Assembly: GCF_007992435.1 (NCBI RefSeq)
Contig: NZ_BKAG01000009.1
Coordinates: 124,001-188,000 of the forward strand
DNA length: 64,000 nt
Direction: 5' to 3'
Origin: Prosthecobacter gellanilyticus
Lineage (GTDB): Bacteria; Verrucomicrobiota; Verrucomicrobiia; Verrucomicrobiales; Verrucomicrobiaceae
The position numbers were made by a program, and so were the translations under genes. Below the pieces are notes generated by a model. It had not been told where the DNA came from. It did not search any database and worked only from the letters and a program-made list of their open reading frames with translations. Shown piece after piece: positions 8,498 through 18,124 of the stretch (position 1 is its first letter; each line of letters begins with the position of its first letter).

Positions 8498-9769
8498 TTA
8501 GGCGACGAGGGTCTGCTCGCGGGCAGGTCCGATGCCGAGGAGGCTGATCTTGGCGCCGGTGAGTTCTTCCACGCGCTTCAGGTAGGCCTTGGCCAGCGGA
8601 GGCAGGTCGGCGAAGTTCTTGGTGTTGCTGAGGTCGACCTTCCAGCCCTGGTGGGTTTCATAGATCGGCTCGCAAGCTTCGATGTCCTCCACCGTGCTCG
8701 GCGGATACTTGATCGTTTCACCACGCAGTTTGTAAGCGGTGCAGATCTGCACTTCATCGAGGCCGTCGAGACCGTCGAGGTTGGTGATGGCGAGCTCGTC
8801 GGCACCATTGACCATGACGGCGTAGCGCAGGAGCACGGCATCCAGCCAGCCGCAGCGGCGGGCACGGCCGGTGGTGGCGCCGAACTCACGACCCATGTTG
8901 TGGAGCATGTCGCCGATGTCATCGTTCTCGGTGACAAACGGACCGCTGCCGACACGGGTGGTGTAGGCTTTGCAGACGGCCACCACTTTGTCGATCATGC
9001 GCGGAGGCACGCCGGAACCGGTGCAGGCACCGCCGGAGGTGGTGTTGGAGCTGGTGACGAAAGGATAAGTGCCGTGGTCAATGTCGAGGTAAGTGCCCTG
9101 GGCGCCTTCAAAGAGGAGGCTCTTGCCGGCCTGGATGGCTTCGTGGCAGACGACGGTGGTGTTGGTGATGTGCGGAGCCAGATCCTTGGCAGCGGCGAGG
9201 ATCTTCTCGATGGTCTCCTCGACCGGCACGGCTTCGATGCCGGAGGCAACGATGAACTCATTGTTCACTGCGATACGCTCACGAAGAGCCTCGGCGAGTT
9301 TCTCAGGCTGGGTGAGCAGGATGGCACGGAGGCCGTTGCGCTCCACCTTGTCCGCGTAAGCCGGGCCGATGCCGCGACCGGTGGTGCCGATGGCGTTCTT
9401 GCCGCGACGGGCCTCACGGGCGCGGTCGAGAGCCTTGTGGTAAGGCATGACGAGATGGCAGGTCTCGCTGATGCGCAGGTTCTGCGCGGTGATCTTCACA
9501 CCCTGGCCGCGGAGCTTGGCCATCTCCTCAAGGAGACCGATGGGGTCGAGCACGACGCCGTTGCCGATGACACAGAGCTTCTCTTCCCAAAGGATGCCGC
9601 TGGGGATGAGATGCAGGATGTACTTCTGGCCGTTGTTGATGACGGTGTGGCCGGCGTTGCTGCCGCCTGCTGCACGCACGACGACATCTGTTTTTTCAGT
9701 GAGGAAATCGACGATCTTGCCTTTTCCTTCATCGCCCCACTGGGCGCCGACAACAATGGTATTGGACAT
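8498..9769 (-). CDS. purA: Adenylosuccinate synthetase PurA (423 aa)
   Basis: The enzyme joins IMP and aspartate using GTP to make adenylosuccinate, the first committed step of AMP synthesis. The N-terminal phosphate loop WGDEGKGKIVD (about 11-21) contains the catalytic Asp13. Further signatures are GSNAGHTV with the catalytic His41, GTTGRGIGPAY, FEGAQGTYLDIDHGTYPFVT and TRVGSGPFVTE. Length is typical. It is encoded alone on the minus strand between two repeat or terminator regions, so it is probably a single-gene unit. Confidence 0.97.
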   Translation of the reverse strand: MSNTIVVGAQWGDEGKGKIVDFLTEKTDVVVRAAGGSNAGHTVINNGQKYILHLIPSGILWEEKLCVIGNGVVLDPIGLLEEMAKLRGQGVKITAQNLRISETCHLVMPYHKALDRAREARRGKNAIGTTGRGIGPAYADKVERNGLRAILLTQPEKLAEALRERIAVNNEFIVASGIEAVPVEETIEKILAAAKDLAPHITNTTVVCHEAIQAGKSLLFEGAQGTYLDIDHGTYPFVTSSNTTSGGACTGSGVPPRMIDKVVAVCKAYTTRVGSGPFVTENDDIGDMLHNMGREFGATTGRARRCGWLDAVLLRYAVMVNGADELAITNLDGLDGLDEVQICTAYKLRGETIKYPPSTVEDIEACEPIYETHQGWKVDLSNTKNFADLPPLAKAYLKRVEELTGAKISLLGIGPAREQTLVA

Positions 9770-9814
9770 TTCTGGAGAGTGCGCGGCTCACTGCCGCTGG
9801 TTGAGTTGGGGGGA

Positions 9815-9849
9815 GAAAAAAACGCTGCCGGCCACTTGGCCGACAGCGT
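9815..9849 (-). terminator. Intrinsic terminator of the FHA gene
   Basis: On the minus strand a 12-bp G+C-rich stem with one mismatch (9838-9849 pairing with 9822-9833, 4-nt loop) is followed by seven T residues (9815-9821). It lies 26 bp downstream of the FHA-domain gene and just upstream of purA. Confidence 0.8.
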
Positions 9850-9874
9850 AAAACCGGGCCTCTAAGTTACCGCA

Positions 9875-10372
9875 TCAGGCGGAGAGGTTCTGGAAAGTGA
9901 AGACTGCGTAACCGACAGCTCCGAGCGCCAGCAGGCCGACGGCATAGAGCGGGCCGTAGCCGCTGCTTTTGGGCTTGGCCTTGGGGCCGAAACCGCTGCG
10001 GCGGCCTTTGTCGATGGCCGTGGCGCTGTAGCCGCCACGAGTCACGGTCTGAGCAGGGGCAGCGTAGGACGGAGCTTCCTCCGCATAGTCGCCGTAGAAG
10101 GTGACTTCCACGTGGCCGATGTTGAAGGTGCCGCCGTTCGCCATTTCCAGGCTTTCGACACGCTGGCCGCTGACGGAGGTGCCGTTGGTGGAACCGAGAT
10201 CGGTGAAGACCCAGTTGTTACCGTCGAAGATAAATTCGCCATGATTGCTGGAGACCGAGTCGTGAGCGATTTGGATGGAGTTGTCCTCAGCGCGTCCGAG
10301 CGAAAGACGCTCAGAGGTGAGTTCGACTTCGCCAGACTGGCCTTCAGGGGTCGTGAATTGGATTTTTGCCAT
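9875..10372 (-). CDS. FHA-domain protein with C-terminal membrane anchor (165 aa)
   Basis: Residues 1-90 form a forkhead-associated domain, a phosphothreonine-peptide binding fold. The conserved elements are present: LSLGR (Gly26, Arg27), a Ser41/Ser42-x-His44 loop, and LGSTNGT (60-65). After a basic linker (about 120-140) a hydrophobic segment (YAVGLLALGAVGYAVF) anchors the protein with almost nothing beyond it. The start at 10372 is chosen because the first strand of the domain (AKIQFTTPEG) follows at once; the frame extends 13 codons further upstream without support. It probably recruits a phosphorylated partner to the membrane. No kinase gene is seen nearby. Confidence 0.85.
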   Translation of the reverse strand: MAKIQFTTPEGQSGEVELTSERLSLGRAEDNSIQIAHDSVSSNHGEFIFDGNNWVFTDLGSTNGTSVSGQRVESLEMANGGTFNIGHVEVTFYGDYAEEAPSYAAPAQTVTRGGYSATAIDKGRRSGFGPKAKPKSSGYGPLYAVGLLALGAVGYAVFTFQNLSA

Positions 10373-10562
10373 AGCGTTTCGGGATTTAGCAGGCTGTGGG
10401 GGCGGTGGCAAGATGGAATCTCAGCCGGGGGAGGCGCATTTCCGGGAAGCGGCTTGCTGACGCTTTCGTCACCTGGCTTGAAGCAAATTTGATAGGTGTT
10501 TCTCCGAGGTCTGGCCGCTTTGATCTTGCGCCTTTCCCAAGGTTTCGTTTCCATGGGGGTGC

Positions 10563-13500
10563 ATGCTTTGGCGCTGTTTTTCCTCACTTTCCCTCGGGTT
10601 GCTGGTTTTCTCTGCTTCTGGGCTGGCCCAGGAGGCTTCCCCCAAGGGGGGAATGGAGGGCAAGGGGCTCTCCTCGGTTTCCCTGACCTTGTCCAGAAAG
10701 CCACCTGCGGATTATGAGAAACGTCTCAAGCCGCTGCTGACGCCTCTGAAGGAGGTCCTGGCACGGCGTGGTGATTTCGATTCGCAGGGCAAGGACGGCG
10801 TCATCCTGCTGGATGAAACTCTGATGTACACGGATGCCTCGGGGCGACGTGTCTGGGCCCACCATATGATTGAGGAGGCTGTGAACGAGTCAGGAGCCGA
10901 GACCCTGGCGGAGGACACGCATGATTTCCGCACGGATGACCAGAAACTGCATCTGGTGCTGGCACGTTCCATCCTCAAGGATGGCAAGGAGGTGCCGGTG
11001 GACGACCGGGGTGTGATCATGGAGTCCGCGCAGAACGACTCTGGCGCCAGTGTGTACGGGGACCGCGGCCAGATGCGGCTCATCTTCTCCGCCATGAAGC
11101 CTGGCATCGTGCGGGAGGTGATCACCTGCTATGAGGAGACGCAGGTGCGCATTGACGGGCATTTCACAGCGCAGGAATACATGTCAGCCTACTGGCCGGT
11201 GCGGCAGTCCCGGTTTGTGCTGCTCATGCCGGACTCCGTGGTGAGCCGGGTGAAGGAGACGCGGCTTGGCACGGGATATCCCGAGGCCGTGAAATCCACG
11301 CAGCCAGACGGCACTCACCTTTGGAAGTATGAGAAGGAGCGCATCATGCCTGACTATGCGGAGGGCGGACGTCCGCCGATGGACCAGATGGGCCCGGTGC
11401 TGTTTCTCAGCACGCTGGCGGACTGGGAGACCTTTGGCGAGTGGTACCGGAAGCTGCTGAAAGAGCGGTCTGAAGTGCCCCAGCCGCTGCTGGATCTGGC
11501 GCGTGAGTGGACGAAGGATGCGAAGACCGATCAGGAGAAGGTGCAGGCCATCGTGACCCATGTGGCGCGTGATGTGCGCTACACGGGGCTGGAGTTTGGG
11601 CTTGGCGCCCTGCAGCCCAGGTCTCCAGAGCAGGTGTGGAAGACGGCCTATGGCGACTGCAAGGACAAGTCCAACCTCTCTGCTCTACTGCTGCGGTCTG
11701 TGGGTGTGGAGGCGAGTCTGGCCCTGATTCAAACGGATCACCTGGGCCGCATCGAGCGGCGCAGTCCTGACACACGGCATTTCAATCATGCCATCCTGGC
11801 GGTGAAATCGGCGAATGGCTGGCAGTTCACGGATCCGACCATCCGCTATGTCACGCCGGGCATGCTGGCACCTTCGAGCTGTGATCGTGATGTGCTGCTG
11901 ATGAAGCCGGACGGCATCGAGTGGACACGCACGCCCGTGTCTCCTGGGGGCGAGGTGCACTACCGGCTGGATGCGGACTTTGAGGTGGACGGTTCCATCG
12001 AGGGCTGGCTGGAACTGCGGAACAGCGGGTACTATCTGGCTTCTGAGCGCAGCTATTATGAAAGCATGGGGCAGGATGAGCTGAAGCGTGATGTGCAGAG
12101 CAGCCTCAACTCTCTGCTGCCTGGTGCGCGCTTGATCGATGTGGAGAAAGGCAAGCTGGAGGGCGATGTGGCCTGGCGTGTCTTTTTCACCCTGACGACG
12201 CAGGTCAGCGGGAACGACGAGCGTCTGCCGATCACCTTTCCAGCTGGTGGAGCTGTCATGCTGAGGATGGGTGATGATGAGAAGCGGCAGACCACAAGGT
12301 TTCTCTGGCCGGTCGACTGGCGTGTCAGCGGCAGCATCCGACTGCCGGAGGGCTGGGTGGCGGCGGATGTGCCCGCCTCTTTTGATTTCAGCACGGAAGC
12401 TTATGAGGTGTCTGCCCGCTGGGAGATGAAGGACGGTGCCTGCCTGCCGCATTTTGAGGCGAAGGTGATCCGGAATTCCATGTCGGCGACGGAGCATGGC
12501 ACGGCCTGGCGTGGCACGAAGACGCTCATGGGCTGGTTGCAGAAGCCGCTCTGGCTGAAGCGTGGTGAAGGCGCCGCCAGCCCTGCACCTGCCGAGCCTG
12601 CGCTCACCCTGGGCAAGTTCCCGCTCATGCCCACCGGCGAGGGGCAGCTGGCCTTTGTGGAGGAGAAGTTTCCAAGCCAGGGCAACCGCGACATGCGCCG
12701 CATGGCCCTGCGGAAGGTGCTGGAGCATTTCGCGGATGATCCGCTGACGGTCTTCATGGCGAAGGTGCGGCTGGCACTGGCGGACTGGAGCGATGACAAG
12801 GATGCCGAGGCGGAAAAGGCCCTGCGTGAGACTAACCAAAAGCCTCACAGCAAGGTGGATGAGGAGACCGCCGCGTGGGGCCGCTACATGCAGGGGCTGG
12901 TGCTGGCGGACATGGAGAAGCCCAAGGAAGCCGCGGCGATCTTTGAGGCATTGACCCAGAAGGCGAGTCTTTCGGAATACCGCCGCGCGTGGGCCTTCCT
13001 GCAGCTCTCCTATGTGTATGAGAAGGAGAAGGATTTCGCCCGTGCGCTGACGGAGGCCCGCAAGGGGATGGCGCTGAATCATGAGGAAGTGGCGGAGGGG
13101 CTGATCGCCCAGATCACCTTCCTTTTGATCGAGCTGAAGCAGGAGAAGGAGCTTGAGACCGAACTTAAAAAGCTGGCAGATGCGCAGGCTGACAAGGCCA
13201 CGCCCTTGCTTGTGCATTTGGCAAAGCTCGCGGATGCCTGGGCCAAGAATGACAAGCCACAGCATGCGCAAGGCACGCTGAAAGCTCTCGAAGCGCTGAA
13301 CTTCAAGTCCGCAGACGCCGACTATCAGAAGTTCATGGACAGCGCGCGTGGGGCGTTGGCGGGGCAGGAAGTCTCTGGTGAGCTGCAGAAGGAGCTAAAG
13401 GCTTATTTGAGGCTGAGCCCGACAGCGCTGCAGCCGCCCACGGCGGGCTGGCCGGAGAATCGGGAGGCCTGTGCCGCCGCCTTCAAGGCCGCGGACGAAA

Positions 13501-16500
13501 GCAGCAATTCAGATGCGGGGCACCGGCTGGCCCTGCGTCTGCTCACGGAGTATCCACCTGATGCGGACTTTCCCCGCGTGCTCTGGCGCGCCGCCTCGCA
13601 TCTGGAGCACTATGAGCGCGGTCCGGAAGCGAAGACCGCCTCAACGCTGCTGCGGCTGCTCATCAAGCTCGGCAAGAAGCTGCCTGAGACGGAGGATCAT
13701 CATTGGGAAATACGCTTTCTCGAAGGAACCGTGTTTGAGTATCGCGGCCAGGACTGGCGCGGAGCGGCGGAACACTTTGCCGCCATGGATGCTGATGCGG
13801 GACTGCCCGACGGCTTCCGCTCCACCATCATCATCCGCGCCGCGAGCAACTATGAAAAGCTGAAGGAGTGGAAGAAGGCGCTGGAGATGCTGGCCCGCCT
13901 GGAACGCTGGAAGACCTATGCCAGCGCCGGAGACGGCCTTGCCCGTGCGGCACATCTGCATCTGGAGATGGGAGAGCCGCAAAAAGCGCTGCGTCTGCTG
14001 CGTGTGGTGGAGACAAGCCGTGAGTTTCATCTCAAGAACACGACGATGGAGGAAGTGCTGACCCAGTTGTTAGACCTGGCCAAGGATGAGAAGCACGCCC
14101 TTGCCATATGGCAGGCGAAACCCGCCTGGTGGCCGGCCTGGCAGGACCTGGCGAAACAGCTCGGTGTCATGGAGACTGAGGTGGAGCCGATGGTCACGGA
14201 TCCTGGAACCCTGGGAACGGAACTGAGCGAGGCCATGGAAGCGAAGGACGGTGTGCGCTGCGGCCAGATCATGCAGCGCCTAGCGCATCAGGCGCGCTGG
14301 GTGCCAGGAAACACGGTGTCTGTTTCGTGGCTGAGTTTGTACCGCATCGCCCAGGTGCGGCCGAATCTGCGGACGGAATGCCGGAAGTTCATCCTGACCA
14401 TCCTGCGAGATGCACCGGTGATGCTGGACAACGACAAGCGCTCACGCTTCATGTACCTGGCCATGTGCGGCATCGACTCCAACCTGAAAACGCAGGCGCT
14501 GGTGGACGTGCATGACTACTTCAAGGCCTATCCAAAAGATGTACATGTGATCAGCTTCGTCATGGCGCGTCTGTGGGCGCTCATCGCCATGGAGAAGGAA
14601 GCGGAGCGCCCTGCCGCCGAGGCCAGCCTGCGGGAGCACCTGGCATCTCCTGAACTGCGGGATGACCGGATGGCGAGCGTGAAAGCCATGGTGGACCTGC
14701 TGCGCGTGCAGAAGCGCACGGCGGACCTCAAGTCACTCCTGACGGCGGAATTGAAGAGCCCGGTCTTCAGCGTGGATGAAAGCGCGCTGGCGGAATTGAA
14801 GGGCATGCTCAGGGGAGCGGGCGAGACGGAGGCTCTCGGCAGCACTCTCCAAAACTGGATCACCAAGCATGCGCCGCCATGGTGGGCGTATGCGGGACCG
14901 AAGACGCTGGCGGATGCCGGATTGAAGGCAGATGAAGAAGACATCTCCAGCGCGGTGGAGAACCTGCCGTTCCAGGAGCAGGCGAAGGTCTACATCCTGG
15001 CGGCAGCGGAGCGTCAGGGCTCGATCGATCTGCGCCTTGAATGGTGGCGGCAGGGATTGATCCGTTACCTGAAGGCGCAGCAATGGAGCCGCGCAGCCTA
15101 TGAGGCGTGCATCTTCTCCATCCTGGATGATCCGGAGGCTCCCGTCTCATTGAAAGACTCCACGCTGCGCATGGCGGTGCTCTTTGCCACGGAGGTGGGG
15201 ACGGCGGAAGACTACCCAACTTTGCGGAAGCGCATGGCTGACAAGGACTGGCTGGATGACACCCGGGCCTACATGCTCTGCCTGGACCGTGTGCATGCCA
15301 CGGACCTTGGCTCGAACACCTCCATCGCCGAATCTTTGCTGGCACAGGTGAAGGACAACAACGCCATGGTGCTGGTGGAGCTGTTTGCCACCACGCTGGT
15401 GGATCGCGCGCTGGCGAAGGGCAAGGTCGATCGTGCGGAAGCTGTGACGGTGGCCCTCACGCAACTGCGCAACAGCGAAGGAATCCCGACGAAAGAGCTG
15501 CAGAGCCTGCGCCTCACGCTGATGAAAAGCATCAGCGAGGTGAGGCGCTCCATGGCGATGCATGAGGCGCTGGAGAAAGTGCTGGTGGAACATGATGCTG
15601 CTGTGCCGAAGGTGAAAGTCCCGGATGTGCTCGGTGCTGTGAATCCGTCCAACGTGGGCTCGGCTGCCTACATGGCCTGGATGCGCGAGGCGGTGCGTAA
15701 GGGTGAATATGACCGCGGAGGGCTGCACGTCTGGAACCTCCTCGGACAGGCTTGTGCGGAAGTGGATACCAATGGCATGAGGCCGCTGCGGCTGGCCCTG
15801 GCCAAGGCTGTGTTTGGCGCAGCTGCGGCTGATGATGTGGAGGATGAAACCCGCCGCTTGGCCGCCAATCTCATTCTGTCTGCCATCGACTTTGATAATG
15901 CGGAGGAGCGTGAGTTTGCGCTGTCCCTGGTGAAGCCGTGGCGTGATCCGAAACTGCCCGAGACCTATGCCGAGATCCGTTCTGAGGAGGCACAGTGGGC
16001 CTTGCGCACCGGTGGAGACTTTGATTTCAAGGCCATTCAGGAGCAGCTCAAGGATGCGGGCATGAGCAGCTTCCTGCAAAGTCTGGCGCTCTCACGCGCG
16101 ATGAGCCGTGGTGATGTGCCAAGCATCAAGCGTGCGCTGGATGAGATGGGGGCTGATGCGCTGCTGGAGCATGAGGAACTGCCGATCATCATCCCGGCGC
16201 TGAAGAAAGCCGGGCGCAAAGATGAGCTGACGCTGGCGCTGGAGGAGGCCCCGGCTGCGATGAAGGAAGCCATCCTGGACAGCTGGGGCGGCAATGATGT
16301 CTATGCTGTGCGCCGTGCCGTGACCCTGGCGGAGCTGCTCGGAAAGCCTGATGCCTTGCCGAAAGAATGGGTCGCTTTCTGTGAGAAGGCTTATCCAGAG
16401 CGGCAGGATCAACTGACGCTGGCCATCTTCATCGCGCGCATGAACAAGGACTGGGAAGGGATGCTCAAAGCGGCGACGGAGGTCATGGAAAAGTATCCGA

Positions 16501-16670
16501 CCTTTTACGCCCACTCCTGGTTCAAGGCCAAGGCTCTGGTGGAACTGAAGCGGACCGAGGAGGCCAAGGAACCGCTGCGTGTTTATGTGAAGTACTGCCA
16601 CGATGAGGCAGAACATCACGTAGCCGAGGAACTGCTGAAGAAGCTCGAGTCTGGTGCGACGCCGCAGTGA
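10563..16670 (+). CDS. Giant exported DUF3857/transglutaminase-like/TPR protein (2,035 aa)
   Basis: A signal peptide (MLWRCFSSLSLGLLVFSASG) opens the protein. Residues about 60-260 match DUF3857, which normally precedes a transglutaminase-like domain. The papain-like core at about 310-430 has all three catalytic residues in place: Cys366 in YGDCKDKS, His409 in FNHAILAV and Asp424 in TDPT. A second beta-rich part runs to about 660. The remaining 1,350 residues are helical repeats of TPR type. Most relatives with the DUF3857-transglutaminase pair are 600-1,300 residues, so the repeat region is unusually long. It is transcribed alone, ending at a bidirectional terminator. A periplasmic or surface role is likely; the substrate is unknown. 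Confidence 0.85.
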   Translation: MLWRCFSSLSLGLLVFSASGLAQEASPKGGMEGKGLSSVSLTLSRKPPADYEKRLKPLLTPLKEVLARRGDFDSQGKDGVILLDETLMYTDASGRRVWAHHMIEEAVNESGAETLAEDTHDFRTDDQKLHLVLARSILKDGKEVPVDDRGVIMESAQNDSGASVYGDRGQMRLIFSAMKPGIVREVITCYEETQVRIDGHFTAQEYMSAYWPVRQSRFVLLMPDSVVSRVKETRLGTGYPEAVKSTQPDGTHLWKYEKERIMPDYAEGGRPPMDQMGPVLFLSTLADWETFGEWYRKLLKERSEVPQPLLDLAREWTKDAKTDQEKVQAIVTHVARDVRYTGLEFGLGALQPRSPEQVWKTAYGDCKDKSNLSALLLRSVGVEASLALIQTDHLGRIERRSPDTRHFNHAILAVKSANGWQFTDPTIRYVTPGMLAPSSCDRDVLLMKPDGIEWTRTPVSPGGEVHYRLDADFEVDGSIEGWLELRNSGYYLASERSYYESMGQDELKRDVQSSLNSLLPGARLIDVEKGKLEGDVAWRVFFTLTTQVSGNDERLPITFPAGGAVMLRMGDDEKRQTTRFLWPVDWRVSGSIRLPEGWVAADVPASFDFSTEAYEVSARWEMKDGACLPHFEAKVIRNSMSATEHGTAWRGTKTLMGWLQKPLWLKRGEGAASPAPAEPALTLGKFPLMPTGEGQLAFVEEKFPSQGNRDMRRMALRKVLEHFADDPLTVFMAKVRLALADWSDDKDAEAEKALRETNQKPHSKVDEETAAWGRYMQGLVLADMEKPKEAAAIFEALTQKASLSEYRRAWAFLQLSYVYEKEKDFARALTEARKGMALNHEEVAEGLIAQITFLLIELKQEKELETELKKLADAQADKATPLLVHLAKLADAWAKNDKPQHAQGTLKALEALNFKSADADYQKFMDSARGALAGQEVSGELQKELKAYLRLSPTALQPPTAGWPENREACAAAFKAADESSNSDAGHRLALRLLTEYPPDADFPRVLWRAASHLEHYERGPEAKTASTLLRLLIKLGKKLPETEDHHWEIRFLEGTVFEYRGQDWRGAAEHFAAMDADAGLPDGFRSTIIIRAASNYEKLKEWKKALEMLARLERWKTYASAGDGLARAAHLHLEMGEPQKALRLLRVVETSREFHLKNTTMEEVLTQLLDLAKDEKHALAIWQAKPAWWPAWQDLAKQLGVMETEVEPMVTDPGTLGTELSEAMEAKDGVRCGQIMQRLAHQARWVPGNTVSVSWLSLYRIAQVRPNLRTECRKFILTILRDAPVMLDNDKRSRFMYLAMCGIDSNLKTQALVDVHDYFKAYPKDVHVISFVMARLWALIAMEKEAERPAAEASLREHLASPELRDDRMASVKAMVDLLRVQKRTADLKSLLTAELKSPVFSVDESALAELKGMLRGAGETEALGSTLQNWITKHAPPWWAYAGPKTLADAGLKADEEDISSAVENLPFQEQAKVYILAAAERQGSIDLRLEWWRQGLIRYLKAQQWSRAAYEACIFSILDDPEAPVSLKDSTLRMAVLFATEVGTAEDYPTLRKRMADKDWLDDTRAYMLCLDRVHATDLGSNTSIAESLLAQVKDNNAMVLVELFATTLVDRALAKGKVDRAEAVTVALTQLRNSEGIPTKELQSLRLTLMKSISEVRRSMAMHEALEKVLVEHDAAVPKVKVPDVLGAVNPSNVGSAAYMAWMREAVRKGEYDRGGLHVWNLLGQACAEVDTNGMRPLRLALAKAVFGAAAADDVEDETRRLAANLILSAIDFDNAEEREFALSLVKPWRDPKLPETYAEIRSEEAQWALRTGGDFDFKAIQEQLKDAGMSSFLQSLALSRAMSRGDVPSIKRALDEMGADALLEHEELPIIIPALKKAGRKDELTLALEEAPAAMKEAILDSWGGNDVYAVRRAVTLAELLGKPDALPKEWVAFCEKAYPERQDQLTLAIFIARMNKDWEGMLKAATEVMEKYPTFYAHSWFKAKALVELKRTEEAKEPLRVYVKYCHDEAEHHVAEELLKKLESGATPQ

Positions 16671-16738
16671 ACGGAGTCAGAGTTTGGCAGGAAGATTGAG
16701 GGTAAAGCACCGCACGCAACCTTCATCCATCCACGAAA

Positions 16739-16769
16739 AAGCCCCGGATACTCACGGCATCCGGGGCTT
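16739..16769. terminator. Bidirectional intrinsic terminator
   Basis: A perfect 11-bp stem (AAGCCCCGGAT / ATCCGGGGCTT, loop 9 nt) lies between two convergent genes. A run of A precedes it, giving a T-tract on the minus strand. The plus-strand T-tract is weak. Confidence 0.75.
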
Positions 16770-16808
16770 CATCAACAACGACCTTCAACAGGCCTAACTA
16801 AAAAGAGA

Positions 16809-17978
16809 TTACATCGTGGCGTGGATGCGGGCCAGGGCCATGAGCATGTAGGTGGTGGCGAGAGTGGAGTCACTCTCCATCCAGCGGCCTTCGGCGTTGG
16901 TCCAGGAGCCGTCGCCAGTCTGCAGGCTGAGAAGCTTGCCGGCGAGGTCGGCGCGCCAGTCGATGACCTTGCCATCCTTGGTCTTGAGGAAGTCGGTGCC
17001 GGCGATGCTCAGGGCCTTGGCCATGGTGTGGTAATAGTAGTACAGGCCTTTGGCGCCCATGCCGGGGTTTTCATTGAGGCTGTAGTTTTCGTTGAGCCAC
17101 TGAAGCACGGCTTTCACGTTGGCGTCATCCTTGCCGAGACCGGCGTAGATGAAGCTGAGGAGACCGGCGTAGCTGATGCTGCCGTAGCTGCGCAGGGCCA
17201 CTTTGCCGTCCGGACCTTTGGCTTCCTCGCCACGGGTTTCACCGGGGCTGTAGATGAAACCACCCTTGTCTTTTGCATCTGTGCTGACCCAGGCGGCTTT
17301 GTTGCTCTCTGGCAGGTTCTGGCAGTTCTTCACGAACTGGATGGCGGCGGAGTAGTTGAGCTGTGGCTCGTCCTTGGCGGCATCACCTTTGTCAGCCAGC
17401 AGTGCCTGCGCGTAGTACAGGGCCTCAAGGGCGAAATGGGTGTTGGAAAGGTCAGCGTGAGCCGGATTGTTAGGCTTTGGAGTGCCGTAGCCGATGCCGC
17501 CATCGTTCGGGTTGTCGAGCTTGCCCTTTTCATCATGGTCGTTCTGCTGGCCGATGATGAAACGGCGCGCGGCGATGAGGATGGGCTCGCGCTCCTTGCT
17601 GGGGGCGAGCATGAGGGCGGTGAGGGCCAGGGAGGTGTTGTAGTTCGCGCGGGCCTTCACGTAGATGCCACCATCAGGCTGCACGTTTTTCAGGATGAAG
17701 GCGATGCCCTTTTCCACTTCAGCGGGGATGGGATCGGTGGGCTTGCGCTCGGGAGCCAGCAGGATGCTGGTGATGGCGAGAGCGGTGAAGGCGACGGGCT
17801 CGGCATCTCCCCACTGGCCGGTTTCGGCGTTCTGCTTCGACTTGAGAAAGGCGAGGCCGCGGTCATAACCGAGGCGGATTTCCTGCTTCAAGGACTCCTG
17901 GCGCGCAGGCTGGGTGGCAGCCTGGGAGAAGACGATCTGGGGCACTGCGAGAAGCAGCGCGAGGGCGGTGGTTTTCAT
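16809..17978 (-). CDS. Exported prenyltransferase/squalene-oxidase-repeat protein (389 aa)
   Basis: A signal peptide (MKTTALALLLAVPQIVFSQA) is followed by repeats typical of the alpha/alpha-toroid fold shared by terpene cyclases and protein prenyltransferases. Examples are GLAFLKSKQNAETGQWGDAE, GIAFILKNVQPDGGIYVKA and KLLSLQTGDGSWTNAEGRWM. The catalytic DxDD motif of squalene-hopene cyclase is not seen, and the protein is much shorter than a cyclase and is exported. It is therefore probably a binding or structural toroid rather than an enzyme. A YdjY gene lies upstream on the same strand, separated by a pair of repeat modules. The two could share a transcript. Confidence 0.85.
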   Translation of the reverse strand: MKTTALALLLAVPQIVFSQAATQPARQESLKQEIRLGYDRGLAFLKSKQNAETGQWGDAEPVAFTALAITSILLAPERKPTDPIPAEVEKGIAFILKNVQPDGGIYVKARANYNTSLALTALMLAPSKEREPILIAARRFIIGQQNDHDEKGKLDNPNDGGIGYGTPKPNNPAHADLSNTHFALEALYYAQALLADKGDAAKDEPQLNYSAAIQFVKNCQNLPESNKAAWVSTDAKDKGGFIYSPGETRGEEAKGPDGKVALRSYGSISYAGLLSFIYAGLGKDDANVKAVLQWLNENYSLNENPGMGAKGLYYYYHTMAKALSIAGTDFLKTKDGKVIDWRADLAGKLLSLQTGDGSWTNAEGRWMESDSTLATTYMLMALARIHATM

Positions 17979-17987
17979 GGGAAGAAA

Positions 17988-18030
17988 GTTGACGGTGGTT
18001 TACGGTTGTTGACGATTGTTTACAGTGGTT
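17988..18030 (-). repeat. 43-bp module of 10-bp-period repeats (family B, copy 1)
   Basis: Read on the minus strand, this is four tandem 10-bp units of the form AACNAYYGYM plus a final AAC. It sits 9 bp upstream of the prenyltransferase-like gene and is inverted relative to the module at 18079-18121. Confidence 0.8.
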
Positions 18031-18078
18031 GGCGGGGAAAAGATGAAGGTCGGAAGGAATGGAATCGGAGGCTTGGGA

Positions 18079-18121
18079 AACAATCGTCAACCACCGTCAA
18101 CAACAGTAAACTATCGTAAAC
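18079..18121 (+). repeat. 43-bp module of 10-bp-period repeats (family B, copy 2)
   Basis: Four 10-bp units (AACAATCGTC, AACCACCGTC, AACAACAGTA, AACTATCGTA) are followed by AAC. The module ends 3 bp from the end of the YdjY gene. Together with copy 1 it forms a long imperfect palindrome with a 48-bp centre. Confidence 0.8.
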
Positions 18122-18124
18122 GGC

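Noticed and set aside
8429-9865. 478-residue open frame antisense to purA
   Set aside because: It is the shadow of purA in G+C-rich DNA; the product shows no coherent pattern and purA is certain.
11685-13271. 528-residue open frame antisense to the DUF3857 gene
   Set aside because: Arg/His-rich sequence typical of a reverse-strand shadow; the sense frame has intact catalytic motifs.
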